A DNA stretch of 64,000 nucleotides, taken from positions 110,953,388 to 111,017,387 of the forward strand of contig OY829326.1 in NCBI GenBank assembly GCA_963691655.1. Reading direction: 5' to 3'. Positions 46,699 to 58,800 of this stretch are shown here, one piece after another (within the stretch, counting starts at the first letter, position 1; every line of letters starts with the position of its first letter). Source of the DNA: Toxonevra muliebris (lineage: Eukaryota > Arthropoda > Insecta > Diptera > Pallopteridae). The translations under genes were made by a program, and so were the position numbers. The notes beneath the pieces are model-generated. The model did not search any database. It was not told where the DNA came from and worked only from the letters and a program-made list of their open reading frames with translations.

Positions 46699-47490
46699 TT
46701 TTAGGGCATGTTTCGACTCAAATGAAAGCTTATCATCTTTAATTTCGAATGCAACAAGGCCTTTGTTGACTGCGACTGCAAGTTTACCAGCTCACCTTGA
46801 AAGAATAGTTTTATCAAGCGAACGTTTACCCAAGTCATCATAAAAGAATAGATAAAGCCTTTTTTCATATATTTTTTTTCGCTGAATATATATCTAATAT
46901 TATTTTTCACGGGAAATATTGCGTGTTGTCCCTAACCTCAAAAAATGAAAAATCCCAAAAAACTTTTTTTCGTGTCTCACGTACCCCAAGTTATCAGAAA
47001 ACTTCCCAAAAAACTTATTCTACATCATTAATTTTTTTTTTCACTCTAATTAAGCAAAGTAAAGAAAGCAAAGACTTACTAAATTCATCTCGTTGTTTCT
47101 GGGTAACGCTAAAAGTATATTACAACCAAGTTAAGGAATGAAAAATAAGTTTTTTGGGAAGTTTTCTGATGACTTGAGACACGTGAGACATGAAAAAAAG
47201 TTTTTTGGGATTTTTCATTTTTTGGGGTTAGGGACGACACGTAACATTTCCAATGGAAAATAATATTATATTCATGTTTATCAACTGAAATTACACAAAA
47301 ATAGACTTTTCCCGTCGTTTTATGATTGGGTAAGCGTGAGACCCGAAAAACAGACTTTTTGGACTTTTTTTGAGGTTAAATGAGGTAAAAAATAATATTA
47401 GATTCATATTCAGCAAATCCAAAAAGGACTTGTTGCGTGCGAAACAAGAGATAATAAGCTTTTATTTGAGCCCAAACATGCCACAAAATA
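46699..47490. repeat. Inverted-repeat element, about 0.8 kb
   Basis: Several segments are mirrored in order: GGCATGTTT..CTCAAATGAAAGCTTAT (46,706 on) against 47,450-47,485; CTGAATATATATCTAATATT (46,883 on) against 47,387-47,410; CCCTAACCTCAAAAAATG (46,930 on) against 47,215-47,235; AGAAAACTTCCCAAAAAACT (46,996 on) against 47,150-47,172. The loop is about 125 bases, with an extra near-copy of a middle segment on the right. No coding; class unknown. Confidence 0.75.
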
Positions 47491-49541
47491 CTTTAACCAA
47501 TTTTGGACAGGGGGGAGGGGTCTCCCGTTGACAGAGAATGTCCCATATATATGTGAATTACCAGCTATAATGTAACTTTTCAATTGCAAATATCACTGTA
47601 TATAAACCATAGACACGTTGAATGATTTGCATTCAGCTACTCAAGAATCTAGTGTAAATAATCACTGTTACTTAAAATATTTACTATCAACCTGTGACTG
47701 TTACTTTTCATAGTTTCCATTCCTAAATGTACCGACATACCATATAATAAAATATTCACTACCATATACATTTTCTCTTTCTTGCCGTCTCTCCCCCTTT
47801 ATTTTGCTCTTTCTCCCTTTCTGTGCACATTCACACATCAAAAGAACATTGATTTCATGCATTTTCATGCAGCACCCATAACAGCGAGCGCATTGACAAT
47901 ACTGAAAATTGCAACGCTGCTGCTATTGCTGCAACTGACATCTCATGCTTTGGATGATTTCCAAACAACTTTTCGACGTTATCTCTCCATTGTATATTGA
48001 AAGGAGAAATTTCTGTTTTAATATGGACGTTGAGTATTTTGATTTTACATTCACGAACTCTTTGTAAGTATTTCCGAATTCTTATTTACCATACCAACAA
48101 CAACAACAACAATAAGCAATCAAGAACTCAATTTTCTTTCGGTTATTTCTCTAAGTATTATGCAAAAACAAGCAACGCATCGATTTCATTCACTGAAGTT
48201 GAAGAATTTTTCGATTTCATCTTTATTTATGCTTTAATAAATTCAAGTATAATTTAATGAAATGCTTACAAATAAATTATATTTTTAAGGCACTGCAAGT
48301 AAAAAGTTTATTTTATAAAATAGCTTATGCTTTGTTTTTTTGGGAGTCATATGTTTGGTGGTGTATTTGGCGGTAGTTTTTTGAAAAGTTGAAGCTTAGA
48401 AATTTTGACACTCATCCAAAATATGTAAGCATAATTTTGTTAAAGAATATTTTTTGAGAAACTCAAATTCAGTATAACCAACTTAAATTTCTAATAATTT
48501 TAATTCTTCTTAATTCTATTATACTAAATACACATATTTGTGTATGTATACTTGTATATAGAAACCATGTTAACAAATATTCGCACTCAATGCGAATATT
48601 CGCTTTTATATTTGTTTAAATACACAACGTTGGCATGTTTGTTGAACAAGCACGTAGACCCATTTATATCTACATATGTATGCATGAAAGTTCTCCAGAG
48701 AGAACTCATAAAATTTACATTTGGGTAAAGTAAAGAAATCCGCGTTTACGATTAGAACCATCGTTAATATTGATTTACGACCACAATGTGCATATACACT
48801 TCGCTGAAATTCTCACATTTCTATGTAAATATGTATGTATCTATTTATTTTGGAAACGTATGTAGCTAAATGTTCATGTGTGCATTGCACAAATGTTGAT
48901 TACACTTAACAGCATGATTTTCTCCCCAGAGAAATTGCAAAAAAATCACTTCGATCTGTGGTGGTTGGGATGTTAATTAATTTTCTATGTATTTGCACTA
49001 AATTTTGATATAGGTAAAAATATTTTAGTCGATTATATATTTCCAGTTTTCGATTGCATTAACTATGTTTTTTTTTTGGCTGTATTTGTTTGAAACAACT
49101 GCAGGCCTGTTATCATACTCGGATTGAATGAACTGCCTGAAGATATAAGAATAGTGTTATTCGGCTGTTTAGAAGAAAATTATGTGGCTATTCTTGCTTA
49201 ATGAGATTGTAATTTTTATATATAACTAAGCTTAAAATATGCTAAAAAGAGCCGTAATAAATAAGTAATAATAATAATAACAAAAACTTCAAGTGGAATG
49301 GATTAACCCCTCAAAAAAAAATTGGTTGTTTGTTCAGCAATTTTTTTATGTTGCTATTCTATTTTTGATTTTTTCAAATAACCATAGATACACTGAGGAG
49401 GGGCGTCAGTGGTTTGAAGCTTATTAGTAGCGCTAAGTTTTGACGGATTCATTGCAATAAATGGCAACCACTAGCAATCGAAAGCATAGTTCTCCCAATC
49501 TATAGGGAGGTTGGTTGGACTTTGGGAATGTGTCATACTGA
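47491..49541. other. Non-coding stretch with a possible secreted-peptide frame
   Basis: 47,857-48,000 (+) could encode a 47-residue peptide, MHFHAAPITASALTILKIAT.. with a Leu-rich signal-like core (LLLLLQLTSHA). Local base use is less AT-rich than around it. No homologue recognised; it may be chance. (CAA)n at about 48,096-48,111. Nothing else seen. Confidence 0.35.
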
Positions 49542-49868
49542 ATAATCATCGAAGCTTTTAGTAGAACCGAGGACGAGGATGTAATTCTCAGACGGCCGTT
49601 AAAACAAAGAAAATCAGATGAGAGACACAAACTTCGAAATGAGAGTAGTGAATTTTTGGTAGAGCTGCAACGGCAGGAATATTATGCAAAGTATGTGATA
49701 CTGAATGAACTAAGTGAAGGTCATCAAAATCATAGAAATGGTTTGGGAACTCAGCAGCAGTCTCGGTTATGCCACAAAGACAAGGTCATATATAAAGACG
49801 CTTCTGTTGTGGGACTAGAGGGAATGTCCGCAACGTCGACACCACAAGGCCGGCAGCCAGTCTCATAG
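49542..49868 (+). CDS. Unrecognised open frame of 108 codons, likely fragment
   Basis: Open from 49,542 (after a TGA) to a stop at 49,866-49,868. The only in-frame Met that could start the listed 70-codon version is at 49,656. The product is charged: SRTEDEDVILRRPLKQRKSD, then SSEFLVELQRQEYYAKYVI, then Gln/Ser-rich. Codon use is less AT-biased than its surroundings. I do not recognise a family. It could be a decayed transposon ORF or an exon of an unknown gene; no splice sites or poly(A) signal support the latter. Confidence 0.25.
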   Translation: MIIEAFSRTEDEDVILRRPLKQRKSDERHKLRNESSEFLVELQRQEYYAKYVILNELSEGHQNHRNGLGTQQQSRLCHKDKVIYKDASVVGLEGMSATSTPQGRQPVS

Positions 49869-51864
49869 CATAAAAACTAGATATAAGTTAGGTTAAAATT
49901 CTCTACAGCAATGAAATATGTTAATAATGGTGCAATGTGCTGTGGATAATAAGCTTAACATTGTATTGGTACAGAGTGCCTGGTTTCTGCATAATAGAAC
50001 AATAAAGTGACTATGCTGACAGCCGATTTGTATCAATATTTTTGGATTAATTCTAATACGTTTAGGAACTTCAGTAAAGTTTAACTTTAACTTTAGACAA
50101 AAATCTTGAAATTTATTGAAAAAAAAAGGATTGGTGATGACTAAAAATAAAGTACTAATTTACGGATAACACAGAAAATAATAAACTTGAGCTAAAACAC
50201 ACTATCACGATGAAACGAAGTTTTCTATTTTTAATCACTCATACTCCTCGTTCTATTACCAACGTTTTCATAAGCAAATCATTAAACAAATTTATAGGCT
50301 GTTTTCAATTTTTTTTTAAAAGCACAACAAATTTTGCAGAATTATTTCATTATTTTTTAGTAAAGGGGACGAAAACTGCTCATGTCATTCAAGCACGGCA
50401 ATATCTTGATTTTAAAGCATTATAATCTTATTGAACTACATTTTGTACAAAAACTTTGAAATGCTTAAACTGGTGTAATTACTTTACATTGGTACTTTGT
50501 CTTTGGGCCACTCGCATAACAAATTTGAAAGTATCGAAAAGTTTACAATACTTTCTTATTAATCTCTCTATATATACAAGATTTTACACGTAGCTTGGCG
50601 TTTTTTTAACTTTATTGTTTTTTCAAACAAGTTTTTTTTTTTATATCACACTTTGTTATTGTTGCTACTATAACTTCTCCTCAGGACCCTGTAACTTATA
50701 ATTTAAAGTTTTTTCTTCTCACTACATAAGGAATTGGTTTTTGTGGTTTCATTTAATCTTTTTTATTATATCCCTCATCTATTCATATAATTAACTTTTT
50801 ATTTGAAAAGATACCGCAGGTTATATACATGTTGGATATTGTATCATTTCAGTTTAATCTCATGAAGCTAGCATTACTTTTCTATAATGTTTTCTAAAAA
50901 AAATAAATTTAATTTGATATGAATTGAAAAGGTTTCTAGCTAAATATATTGAATATCACATTGAATAGTGGCAAACCTTATTCATTGCAAGCACATAAAT
51001 GCAAACATAGAGAGTATGTGTATAGCGCTATATTCCTTTATTCCTTCCTATAGATAAATGTGAGTTCAAGGTTCTAAATCCATTCAAAGACCATATACGC
51101 ACACTTGATACTATAAGCCAATTGAATTTTGTAGTAACTTATACTCACTACACTAAAAAAAAAATTGTGGTTCACACATAACAAAAGAAAAATTTCTTTT
51201 TTCTTTTAGGATTTTTGGTTTTGATTTACAGGGTCATTCGGAATTGCGAACTGATTCTTTTACCACATACTAATTGATGTAACTCCAACAAAACGCATGA
51301 ATTTAGAAAATGGCAATACATCTTTTTGCTCCTCTTAAACTAAGAAATATGCTAAAAAAACTAATACGAGTTACCCTGCAAAGATTTTTATTAAAATATC
51401 CTGAATTTTATTCATGTTATTTATATATACAGTGTACCCAATTTATGCATATATGAGTATTTTTGTATGTGTGTATGTGTGCATTAGAAATCTTTACAAT
51501 TTTCGTTGCGGATTGTTTGTTGTTTTTGTTTTCATTTTGCACCTGCGGAAATAATAAATTGTATCTTTAGCAACGTGCAATAAATGAAATTGAACCTGCT
51601 AGCTACAGCTAAAATATTATGGCATTTTTAAATGTTATTTCATTTTTATATCCTACACTGAAGATATACATAGGCATTGCGCTCTTATGAGTATATAAAT
51701 ATATACTACATATAACAATATCTAAGCTATTTGCCACTGAGAACTTTTTTCACATATGTAACTCGAAAATTCTGATTTGAAAATGTTTGAAACATAACAT
51801 AACGTTTTGAAATTAAAAAATCATAAAAATCTTGCTGAAAACAAAATTAATCTAGATTAAAAAC
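49869..51864. other. AT-rich non-coding stretch
   Basis: No supported gene. The 50210-50425 frame is AT-rich and domain-free. Nothing else seen. Confidence 0.6.
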
Positions 51865-51868
51865 TTAA

Positions 51869-52453
51869 CCCTCTAACCCGTAAGGACGCCCTGAGGTAGC
51901 CTTCACTCTATTTTAATTAAAGGACAAGCGCAAATTTATATATTTTTTTAATTAATTGGCAAACCTGAAGAGAGAATAAACACACAATTTGTGATCAGTT
52001 TGCACTTTCTGCGATCACATGATTGTTGTTTATAGTTATTTTTATGTGCACAAAGTGTTTTTTGTGACGAAAAATTATCGCGGATATAAGTTTTTATAAA
52101 AATCTAAAAAAATTAAAAAAAAAAAATATTTCTAAGTCTCCTCATATACAGTCATATACTGTTGTATAATCATAATTTCGTATTATTTTGTATGAAAAAT
52201 GAGAATTTATGGCAAATGAGAGGATACAACACCAAATAAGACACCTTGTGAATTGCCCGCATATATCTTTATTTTTTGGCTTAAACCCGCAAGGCCGCAT
52301 TAGGGCAGTCTTTCGGTTTTCTCGCCTAACTGCTAAACTCAAAAACTAATCAAAAAAATGGACTTCATATTTATTTTTCTTTCATCAATGTTAACTAAAA
52401 ACAAAAATTCTGGTGTTTGTTTTATTATTATTTCAACCTTGCGAGTTAGAGGG
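51869..52453. mobile_element. piggyBac-like MITE, 585 bp
   Basis: TTAA at 51,865-51,868 and 52,454-52,457 bracket inverted ends CCCTCTAACCCGTAAGG and CCTTGCGAGTTAGAGGG (15 of 17 match). The TTAA target and CCCT.. terminus match the piggyBac superfamily. A subterminal direct repeat AACCCGTAAGGACGCC/AACCCGCAAGGCCGCA occurs at about 51,876 and 52,285. No transposase. Confidence 0.88.
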
Positions 52454-52581
52454 TTAAGTGATAGAAAAATTCTGAGAGTGCCTGAACAATTTTATTGTTT
52501 AGCTAAATGAAAATGTTCAAAGTGCAGTGTATTGAAACTTAACCACTTAGTGGGAGAGAATACGATCTATGTATGTATATA

Positions 52582-53953
52582 CAATGTCGGACAAAACTAA
52601 AGCACGAACTCTTCCTTGTCACCATTTAGTTCAATAAAATTAAAAAATATGCAATTATGCAAAATAACATTAAAAACTGGGTAATGTTTTTCCTTTTTTT
52701 TACTTATATTGCGCAATATGCCTAAACCTACCGCAACAAGACTAAATCACATAATCTTTTTCGGTTACTGTTACAATCAATTGTTAAAAATAAACAACAA
52801 CAACCATCTTTAAACTAGAAACCCGCTTTTTTGGAAAACAAAAAACAGGTTTTAAAATAAATTGGATGCTTATATAAGTTGTTGGTTATCATTCACCGTC
52901 ACTTCCCAAAATGGCTCGAAATAAGTATTCTGCACAATTTAGAGAAAATATTCTAAGTGGATTTAATAAAGCTGAAAAATTTTGTATTCGCTATTGCGTT
53001 AATTCCCTAGCTATAAGCCGTTTTCGTGATTCTCATTGTTTATGTACTAATTATGGAGGTGGCAGACCGCGGATCACAATCAAACGTGAGGATCAGGCCA
53101 TCATTCGGTTTATAAAAAAAGGATCCTTTTATATCTCGCAAATAAATTGCGTTTAAATATTTCACACAAGTTTATCCAACGACGAGCTGTGGAGGGTGGC
53201 CTAGCAACATACCAAAGCGAGGCAAGACTCGAGCTTGTAACCGCGCACTTTAGCTGAGCTACTGACAAATGAAAGATCGTAGTTTTTACTGATGAATCTA
53301 TATTTAAGATGAAAGGTTGAGACGGATTGAAGCTAGTGTGCAGATAAAAAGGGCAACGATGAAATCCGTGTTATTTGAAAAGCACCGAATGCTACGAGGG
53401 AGGCAACGTTATGGTCTGGTGATTTTTTTCGGCCATGGAATCGGTCCAATTCATAAAATAAGATGTTTAATGGACCGTCTGATGTGCAAAGATATTCCCC
53501 AGAATGTAGTGTTACCTTATACTGAGAAAGATCTGCTTTTAAATCAAGTGCTGTTAATTCAGCGAATAAAGGATAAAAACAAGGATTCCATTTTCTACCA
53601 ATCCGAGATTGCGAGACGTTTTGAGCAATTTTATTGAGTTCTTGCCACGGAAATGTGCAAAAGCTCTGAAAAATAATGGGTACGCTACAAAATAGTGTAG
53701 AAATCTAACTTTTCCATTAATATATTCCATATGTGCTTTAGTTTTGCCGCGCCAGTTTTATGCATTTTGTTACTTTTGAGTTAATATTTTTATTTTATTT
53801 GAAAAATAATATTATATTTCTTATATTTTATTACAACGACTGTATATTCTTAATGAACGTATCATAAAAAAATTTCAGTCCAAGCATGTTTTACAATACT
53901 ACTGAGTAAAATGCAAACAGGGAAGAATCCGTGGTTTAGTTTTGTCCGACACT
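52582..53953 (+). mobile_element. Tc1-like transposon, decayed (copy 2, opposite orientation)
   Basis: Same family as 6,592-8,168, inverted. Left end CAATGTCGGACAAAACTAAA after TA (52,580-52,581); right end ..TTTAGTTTTGTCCGACACT at 53,933-53,953, where the terminal base and TA are altered. Inner direct repeats: 52,733-52,750 (degraded) and 53,733-53,750. The plus-strand transposase begins at 52,911 (MARNKYSAQFRENILSGFNKA, helix-turn-helix), with a frameshift after KAEKFCIRYCVN and a stop at 53,154. TDESIFKMKG lies near 53,290 (first catalytic Asp), and ASVQIKRATMKSVLFEKHR at 53,326 on. The C-terminal catalytic part with the second Asp is deleted or diverged after DLLLNQV. A deletion near 53,215 removes codons present in copy 1. 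Confidence 0.85.
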
Positions 53954-55129
53954 AATACAATAGGACTTTCTTGTCTTTCGAGTGGAGAGTATTTCATGAT
54001 GTGGCGACATGTGAAAAGAGAGGGAGAGGCAATTTTTGTCAACTAATTGTCCATGAATATGAGTAAGGTTTAGGCAAGCCAGACATTTTGACGAAATCTA
54101 CTGATTTTTGGACTTTGAACTGCTATGTAGACTGAAATATTCAGAGGTTTTGAAGAAATTTAAGAAATGGTTGGAATAGTAGCACATCCCAAATTTCGAA
54201 AAAATGTGGAATTATATTGATTCCTCAGTTTAATGCAGCCACTGAAATAACTTGCAGTTTCATTTTTATTTATTTTTAATTAAGCAATCAACATTCTGGG
54301 GGGTAAATAAATGCAAAGCATTGCGCTGATCGAGAGTGGAAAAAAGATAACTGGTAAGAGGAATGAGGGAGAAGTATTTTTTGAGCATTTTCTTTAAATT
54401 CGGAAATCAGACAACGCGATAACCACCCCATCCATAACTAAGGAGTTAACAAAGGGTTAAGAAACTCCATTACAGGTAACAATGGGTTTTGGGTGCTGTT
54501 TTCTCTCAATATCCAAAGAGCTAAGGAGTTTTGTACAGATGTATGAATGACAAATGGTGCTAACAACTGCAAAGTTAATGAGGGAAGGTCGTTGATTCAA
54601 CACGGATAGTTAGATGATGATTCCACTTGGAAAACTCGTGACTCATCTACTGAAGTTATTACCAACCCCATGAAAATATCCATAGCAACCGCTTTATTCT
54701 CTAAAATATGCACACTATCGTTCCAGTTCTCGGTGAGACAATTCATTGGGTCGTAACCGTGTTCACTATTTAGAAGAGGAAAAAGAAAGGAACAGACTTG
54801 TCTGGTGACTGAAAACTGGATTTATAATGAAAACCAAAAATTTACCTACAGACTTTTACTGATTTTTAAATTGAATTAAATTTCAATTTTGCAGATAAAA
54901 AATCTGGCCACCTTAGAATGGATGCTAGTTAGTTGATGATTCCTCTTGCTGATTGCAGAACTTATTTATTATTAGTTCAAAAATTTCCAGGGTAAAATTG
55001 GTCCGTTTTTTTTATAAATAACTTCATATTAAAAACGGATCAAAGCCAGTTACTGTTTCTATTTTTTTTTTGTAATTTTGATATTATTTTTTATTTATTT
55101 TATTGTGTTTTTAGAAAAATAGTTCGTGT
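53954..55129. other. Non-coding stretch
   Basis: No supported gene or repeat seen. Confidence 0.55.
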
Positions 55130-55137
55130 ATACAAGC

Positions 55138-56184
55138 TAGAGTTCAACCGAATATTCGGCTGCGGTTCTGTGGCTATTCGGCTTAAAAACGCATCTTCGG
55201 CGATGGCTGTGTCCTCGCCAAAAAGTGGCCGATGTTTTGGCCGAAGTATTTTTCCGAAGCCGATGATTATAAATACTTCATTTTATAATAATTTTTTCTA
55301 CAGATTGGCAATGGAAATCTCTGATTTAGAATTATTTATACACAGAAATAAATAAATTTGAAGTGGTTATATAAAATTTTTATGTTTCTGTGTTCTATTT
55401 TTTCATTTGCCTGTTCCATTTTTACGTTTGAAGTAGTCCACAGATTTACAACCTCATTTTTAAAGGAGGCTACATTTTCCATTACTTGGACTCCACTTCT
55501 TTTCGTTTATAAGAGGGTCGTCTGGGGTGATGAGTCAAAAAAATCTAAAATGTTTTTTTTATTATTTTTATTGCTACAATAATGCCTCTAGAATATGTGT
55601 GTTAGCGACTTTTTTAAATTCTCATTCTGTTGAAAATTATAGGTGTAGAACTTGGCAGGAGGTGGAAGAGTGATCATGCATACTTGAACTTTCAAACATG
55701 TGTTTTCAAAACTAGATTTCTTAAAAAGACTGCCACGGTATCTCCAAAATTAATGAACCGATTGTGCTCAAATTTTCATGACATCTTCAGTACATTTATA
55801 TTTCAAGCTCTAATCAGAACCAATGTGATTTTTGTCTTAGTTTGTTTTTTTTTAATTTAAAATATACATATAAATGTTTTAATTTTTGATGAGCAGAACT
55901 GCTGGAATCTTGGCATCTATCGTCCAATTTTTTTTGAGACGGGTGTCGTTATAGCTAGTGTACAATTATTAAGTGCAGCTGGTCAGCTTTATATTTGGAA
56001 CACCTATTATTTATGTTTTTCTCTTTATGTTTGTAAATAGGTAGAAAAAATTTACTTTCAGATTTTTATTCTTTAACATTTTAAAAATCCTTGGGTCTAC
56101 AGCTTCGGCTCCGGCCGAAGGTTAGAGGAATGGCCCAAGTTCGGCTTCGGCTATGGTCCAAAAAGCAAGTTCCGTCGGACACTA
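55138..56184. mobile_element. Non-autonomous hAT element, 1047 bp, with perfect 8-bp duplication
   Basis: ATACAAGC occurs immediately on both sides (55,130-55,137 and 56,185-56,192). The ends are imperfect inverted repeats: TAGAGTTCAACCGAA on the left, TAGTGTCCGACGGAA as complement of the right (11 of 15). Both ends carry clustered TTCGGC/GCCGAA words (left 55,150-55,265; right 56,100-56,155), as in hAT subterminal binding repeats. The interior is AT-rich; the short frames at 55170-55860 show no transposase. The class is inferred from duplication length and ends. Confidence 0.85.
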
Positions 56185-56192
56185 ATACAAGC

Positions 56193-58408
56193 TTTCAGCA
56201 TAGTTCAACACGGTTGGCAGGAAAGTTTATGTAATATTACAATGGGCTTTTTGACTTAAGTGAGTCTTTTCCAAAATCAAGAACGGGCAGCCCAGCCAAC
56301 CATATAAGCGTTGTGATTGCTATTATTGCAGTTGTTGTTATTTGCCCCGAAAAAAATTTTTAGTGTAGATTTTTTCTATATTATGGAGAAAATTAAGTAA
56401 CCGGAAAATTTCTAATTGAAAACTTTTAATTTTTGAATTCAAAGTTTTTTGGATTGAAAACTAATAAAAATTAGTGAAAAATTCTTAACCAATGCAATAG
56501 TACAAATGATTTGCGTTTGAATGTATTGACTTGGTTTGGGTTTCCAGAATAATTTCCTAGGGTTTTACCTATCCGCCAAAAAGTAACCGACTCTGCCCCG
56601 TTTTCAGCTCTCAACTTTTATTGGCGACAATTTCAGCAGCAAATGACAAAACTTTGCACAACACATGATCAAAGCATTGGCACTAAAATGAAAGTTTGAG
56701 TTATTAAAAAATGCACCGAAAATATGTTTCACATTTGCAAAACTAATTTGTTAAAAGTTTTTACAGTACTAAGTGCAGTTATTACTATTTTTATTTTTGT
56801 AAAGAGACGTTACTCATTTTAAGATTGCAATTTATGTTTGTATATAAAGCAAGGCTTCTTAAAACATTAAAACTTAAAGGGAAGTTATGTGGAAAGTTGC
56901 CAAACTATGGCATTTAGTAAAGCTAATAGCCAAAGCGTCAAGAAGCATTAGGACGCATTTAGTAATTTAAAAAAAAAAACAAGTAATTGAAAAAAGGCAA
57001 AAATTGACAGTACAAGCCACAGCCAAAATAAGCAGATAAAACAAACATAAACATATACAAACAAAAACAAAAATAAAAAAAATAAAAAAAAAGAGATGAG
57101 AAGAAGAAATTTTGATGCCAACAGAAAACTTTGATGTTGGCGAATTAAGTTTGATGTTGCGGTGAAAAGAAAAATAAAACTGAAAAAGCAAGAAAAATAA
57201 TGAAAAAATATAAACTTTTTTTTTTTACTAAAATGTAATTTATTCACAGTGAAATATGTTGCAAGTTGCCTTGGTGGCAGAGTAAGCTGTAGAATATATT
57301 TTTTCTTTTGGTCTTTTGATATGTATCAACGACCAGCGAAACTCAAACGGCAAATCCCTCATTGCAAAAAATCATCAACTAAGTTTTGATAAAATATTTT
57401 CGTGCCACTTTTAAACTCTGAAGTGAAGCAAAAACGGCAGCCAATTTCACTCACTAACTCCCAGAGTGGCACTTTTAACTTTTTCTGTGTGTTTTATTGA
57501 AGTTTTGATTGAATTTGACAGTTGCAAAACAAAAAACTGCCAGTCAGAATCCTAAGCATAACAGAGGCAACAACTACACAATTTTTCAACAGATAATTCA
57601 AGCAAAATAATGAACAATAAAAATTGTACGAAAGAAACTTTAAGTTTTATCTGCAATTTATTTCGTGGCATTACAAATAATAATAATAACGATAAGCATA
57701 ATATCTTACAGTCATTGTACTTATATTAATACACGAAAGATCAGCTTTTGTGTGACATTAATAGCAGCAACAGCATTTGCAATCACAATCACAAACGCAA
57801 TCAATTTAGCTCACGCATACTTATGTCTCTCAAATGTATATATGAAACCATCAAATTAGGATATTAATCTTTAACACAGATACGTATATACACAAATTTA
57901 ATACCTCATATGCTTTTGTGTATGTATTTGAACGTTTGTGGGTATGTGAGTACGTGTATGGATCTGTAATCCTGAAAGAAATTTGCTTGGTTGTAATTAA
58001 TTCCATCACAACTTTGATCATTTGCAGATTAACAGTTGGTCTGGTTTGAGGTAGCGCGGTAGTCCGTAAATTTTTTGTTTGCTGCTGGCCAATAATAAAA
58101 TAAACTAAAAGAAAGTTTTGTTTTGTGCTTCCTTTATTCTTGTTTCTTCTTTGGTTTTTATTTTTCGCACGCCTTTAGCATCACAGATAAAGCTGCCATT
58201 GTTGCCCGAATTTTCATAATGCTTTTATTGTATTCACATATTTAAATGAGGGGAGTAAACTGAAACATTTTATTTTGGGGTGTAATAAAAACAAATGAAA
58301 TAAAATATTTTTTGGTGCATCTAAAATTTTGAAAAGGACCAAAAATAAAATGATTGAGAAAAGTGTTCAAATGCAGAACTTAAATGTTTTGAAATTGTAC
58401 TCACTTGG
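56193..58408. other. AT-rich non-coding stretch
   Basis: No supported gene. A-rich tracts at about 57,060-57,090; overlapping minus-strand frames at 56.95-57.25 kb are Phe/Leu-rich translations of A-rich DNA. Short (AAT)n at about 57,677-57,690. Confidence 0.6.
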
Positions 58409-58419
58409 TTCTTTTAGTA

Positions 58420-58527
58420 CCCGCCGTTCAGAATCGGCGTTAAATTGTAGGTCCAACTATGTGGTATCACAATGGGCCATTCAGGCCTAAGTGTGTCTCT
58501 CGACAGCCACTCCAACCTAACCTAACC
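58420..58527 (+). mobile_element. 108-bp 3' end of CCTAA-tailed LINE (copy 3)
   Basis: Target duplications TTCTTTTAGTA at 58,409-58,419 and 58,528-58,538 flank it. Inside, GTGGTATCACAATG, AAGTGTG and GCCACTCCAACCTAACC match the 3' untranslated part of the copies at 20.5 and 43.7 kb. The tail CCTAACCTAACC touches the duplication directly, so this is a heavily 5'-truncated insertion. Confidence 0.88.
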
Positions 58528-58734
58528 TTCTTTTAGTATGGTTCCTTACTAACATTTTCTTCAAAAAAATATATCACAAAAGCTCTGATAGAGAAAATGA
58601 CTATCTTTATAACAAGTTGTGGCTTAAAATATCGTGACATGTAGTATGAACTCACGCATCATTGAGAAGCATTTATCATTCAAATTTTTTAGACACTAAG
58701 TCACCGAAGTGACTAATTTTTTTAAGCGTTTACT

Positions 58735-58800
58735 CCTCATCGAACCTGATGAACTCCAGTCTAGCACTCATTCACCAGGCCACCGAGGAATTTTTTTAGA
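58735..58800 (-). repeat. tRNA-like SINE head
   Basis: The minus strand reads TCGGTGGCCTGGTGAATGAG, TGCTAGACTGGAG, then CAGGTTCGATG (B-box-like). It closely resembles the stretch at 674-737 in the A-box region and the GAGTGCTAG(G/A)CT segment. Acceptor stem absent. Confidence 0.45.

Noticed and set aside
53210..53260. tRNA-like stretch with A-box-like AGTAGCTCAGCTAAAGTG on minus
   Set aside because: It aligns with the transposase region of the other Tc1 copy (CGCGCACTTT..GGGCTACTG), so it is decayed coding sequence, not a tRNA.
53944..56190. Shared words GACACTAATACAA at 53,948 and 56,179
   Set aside because: One is the decayed Tc1 end, the other the hAT end plus its duplication; different contexts, so treated as coincidence.
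56948..57247. Phe/Leu-rich minus frames resembling membrane proteins
   Set aside because: They are read from A-rich DNA on the plus strand and have no structure beyond base composition.
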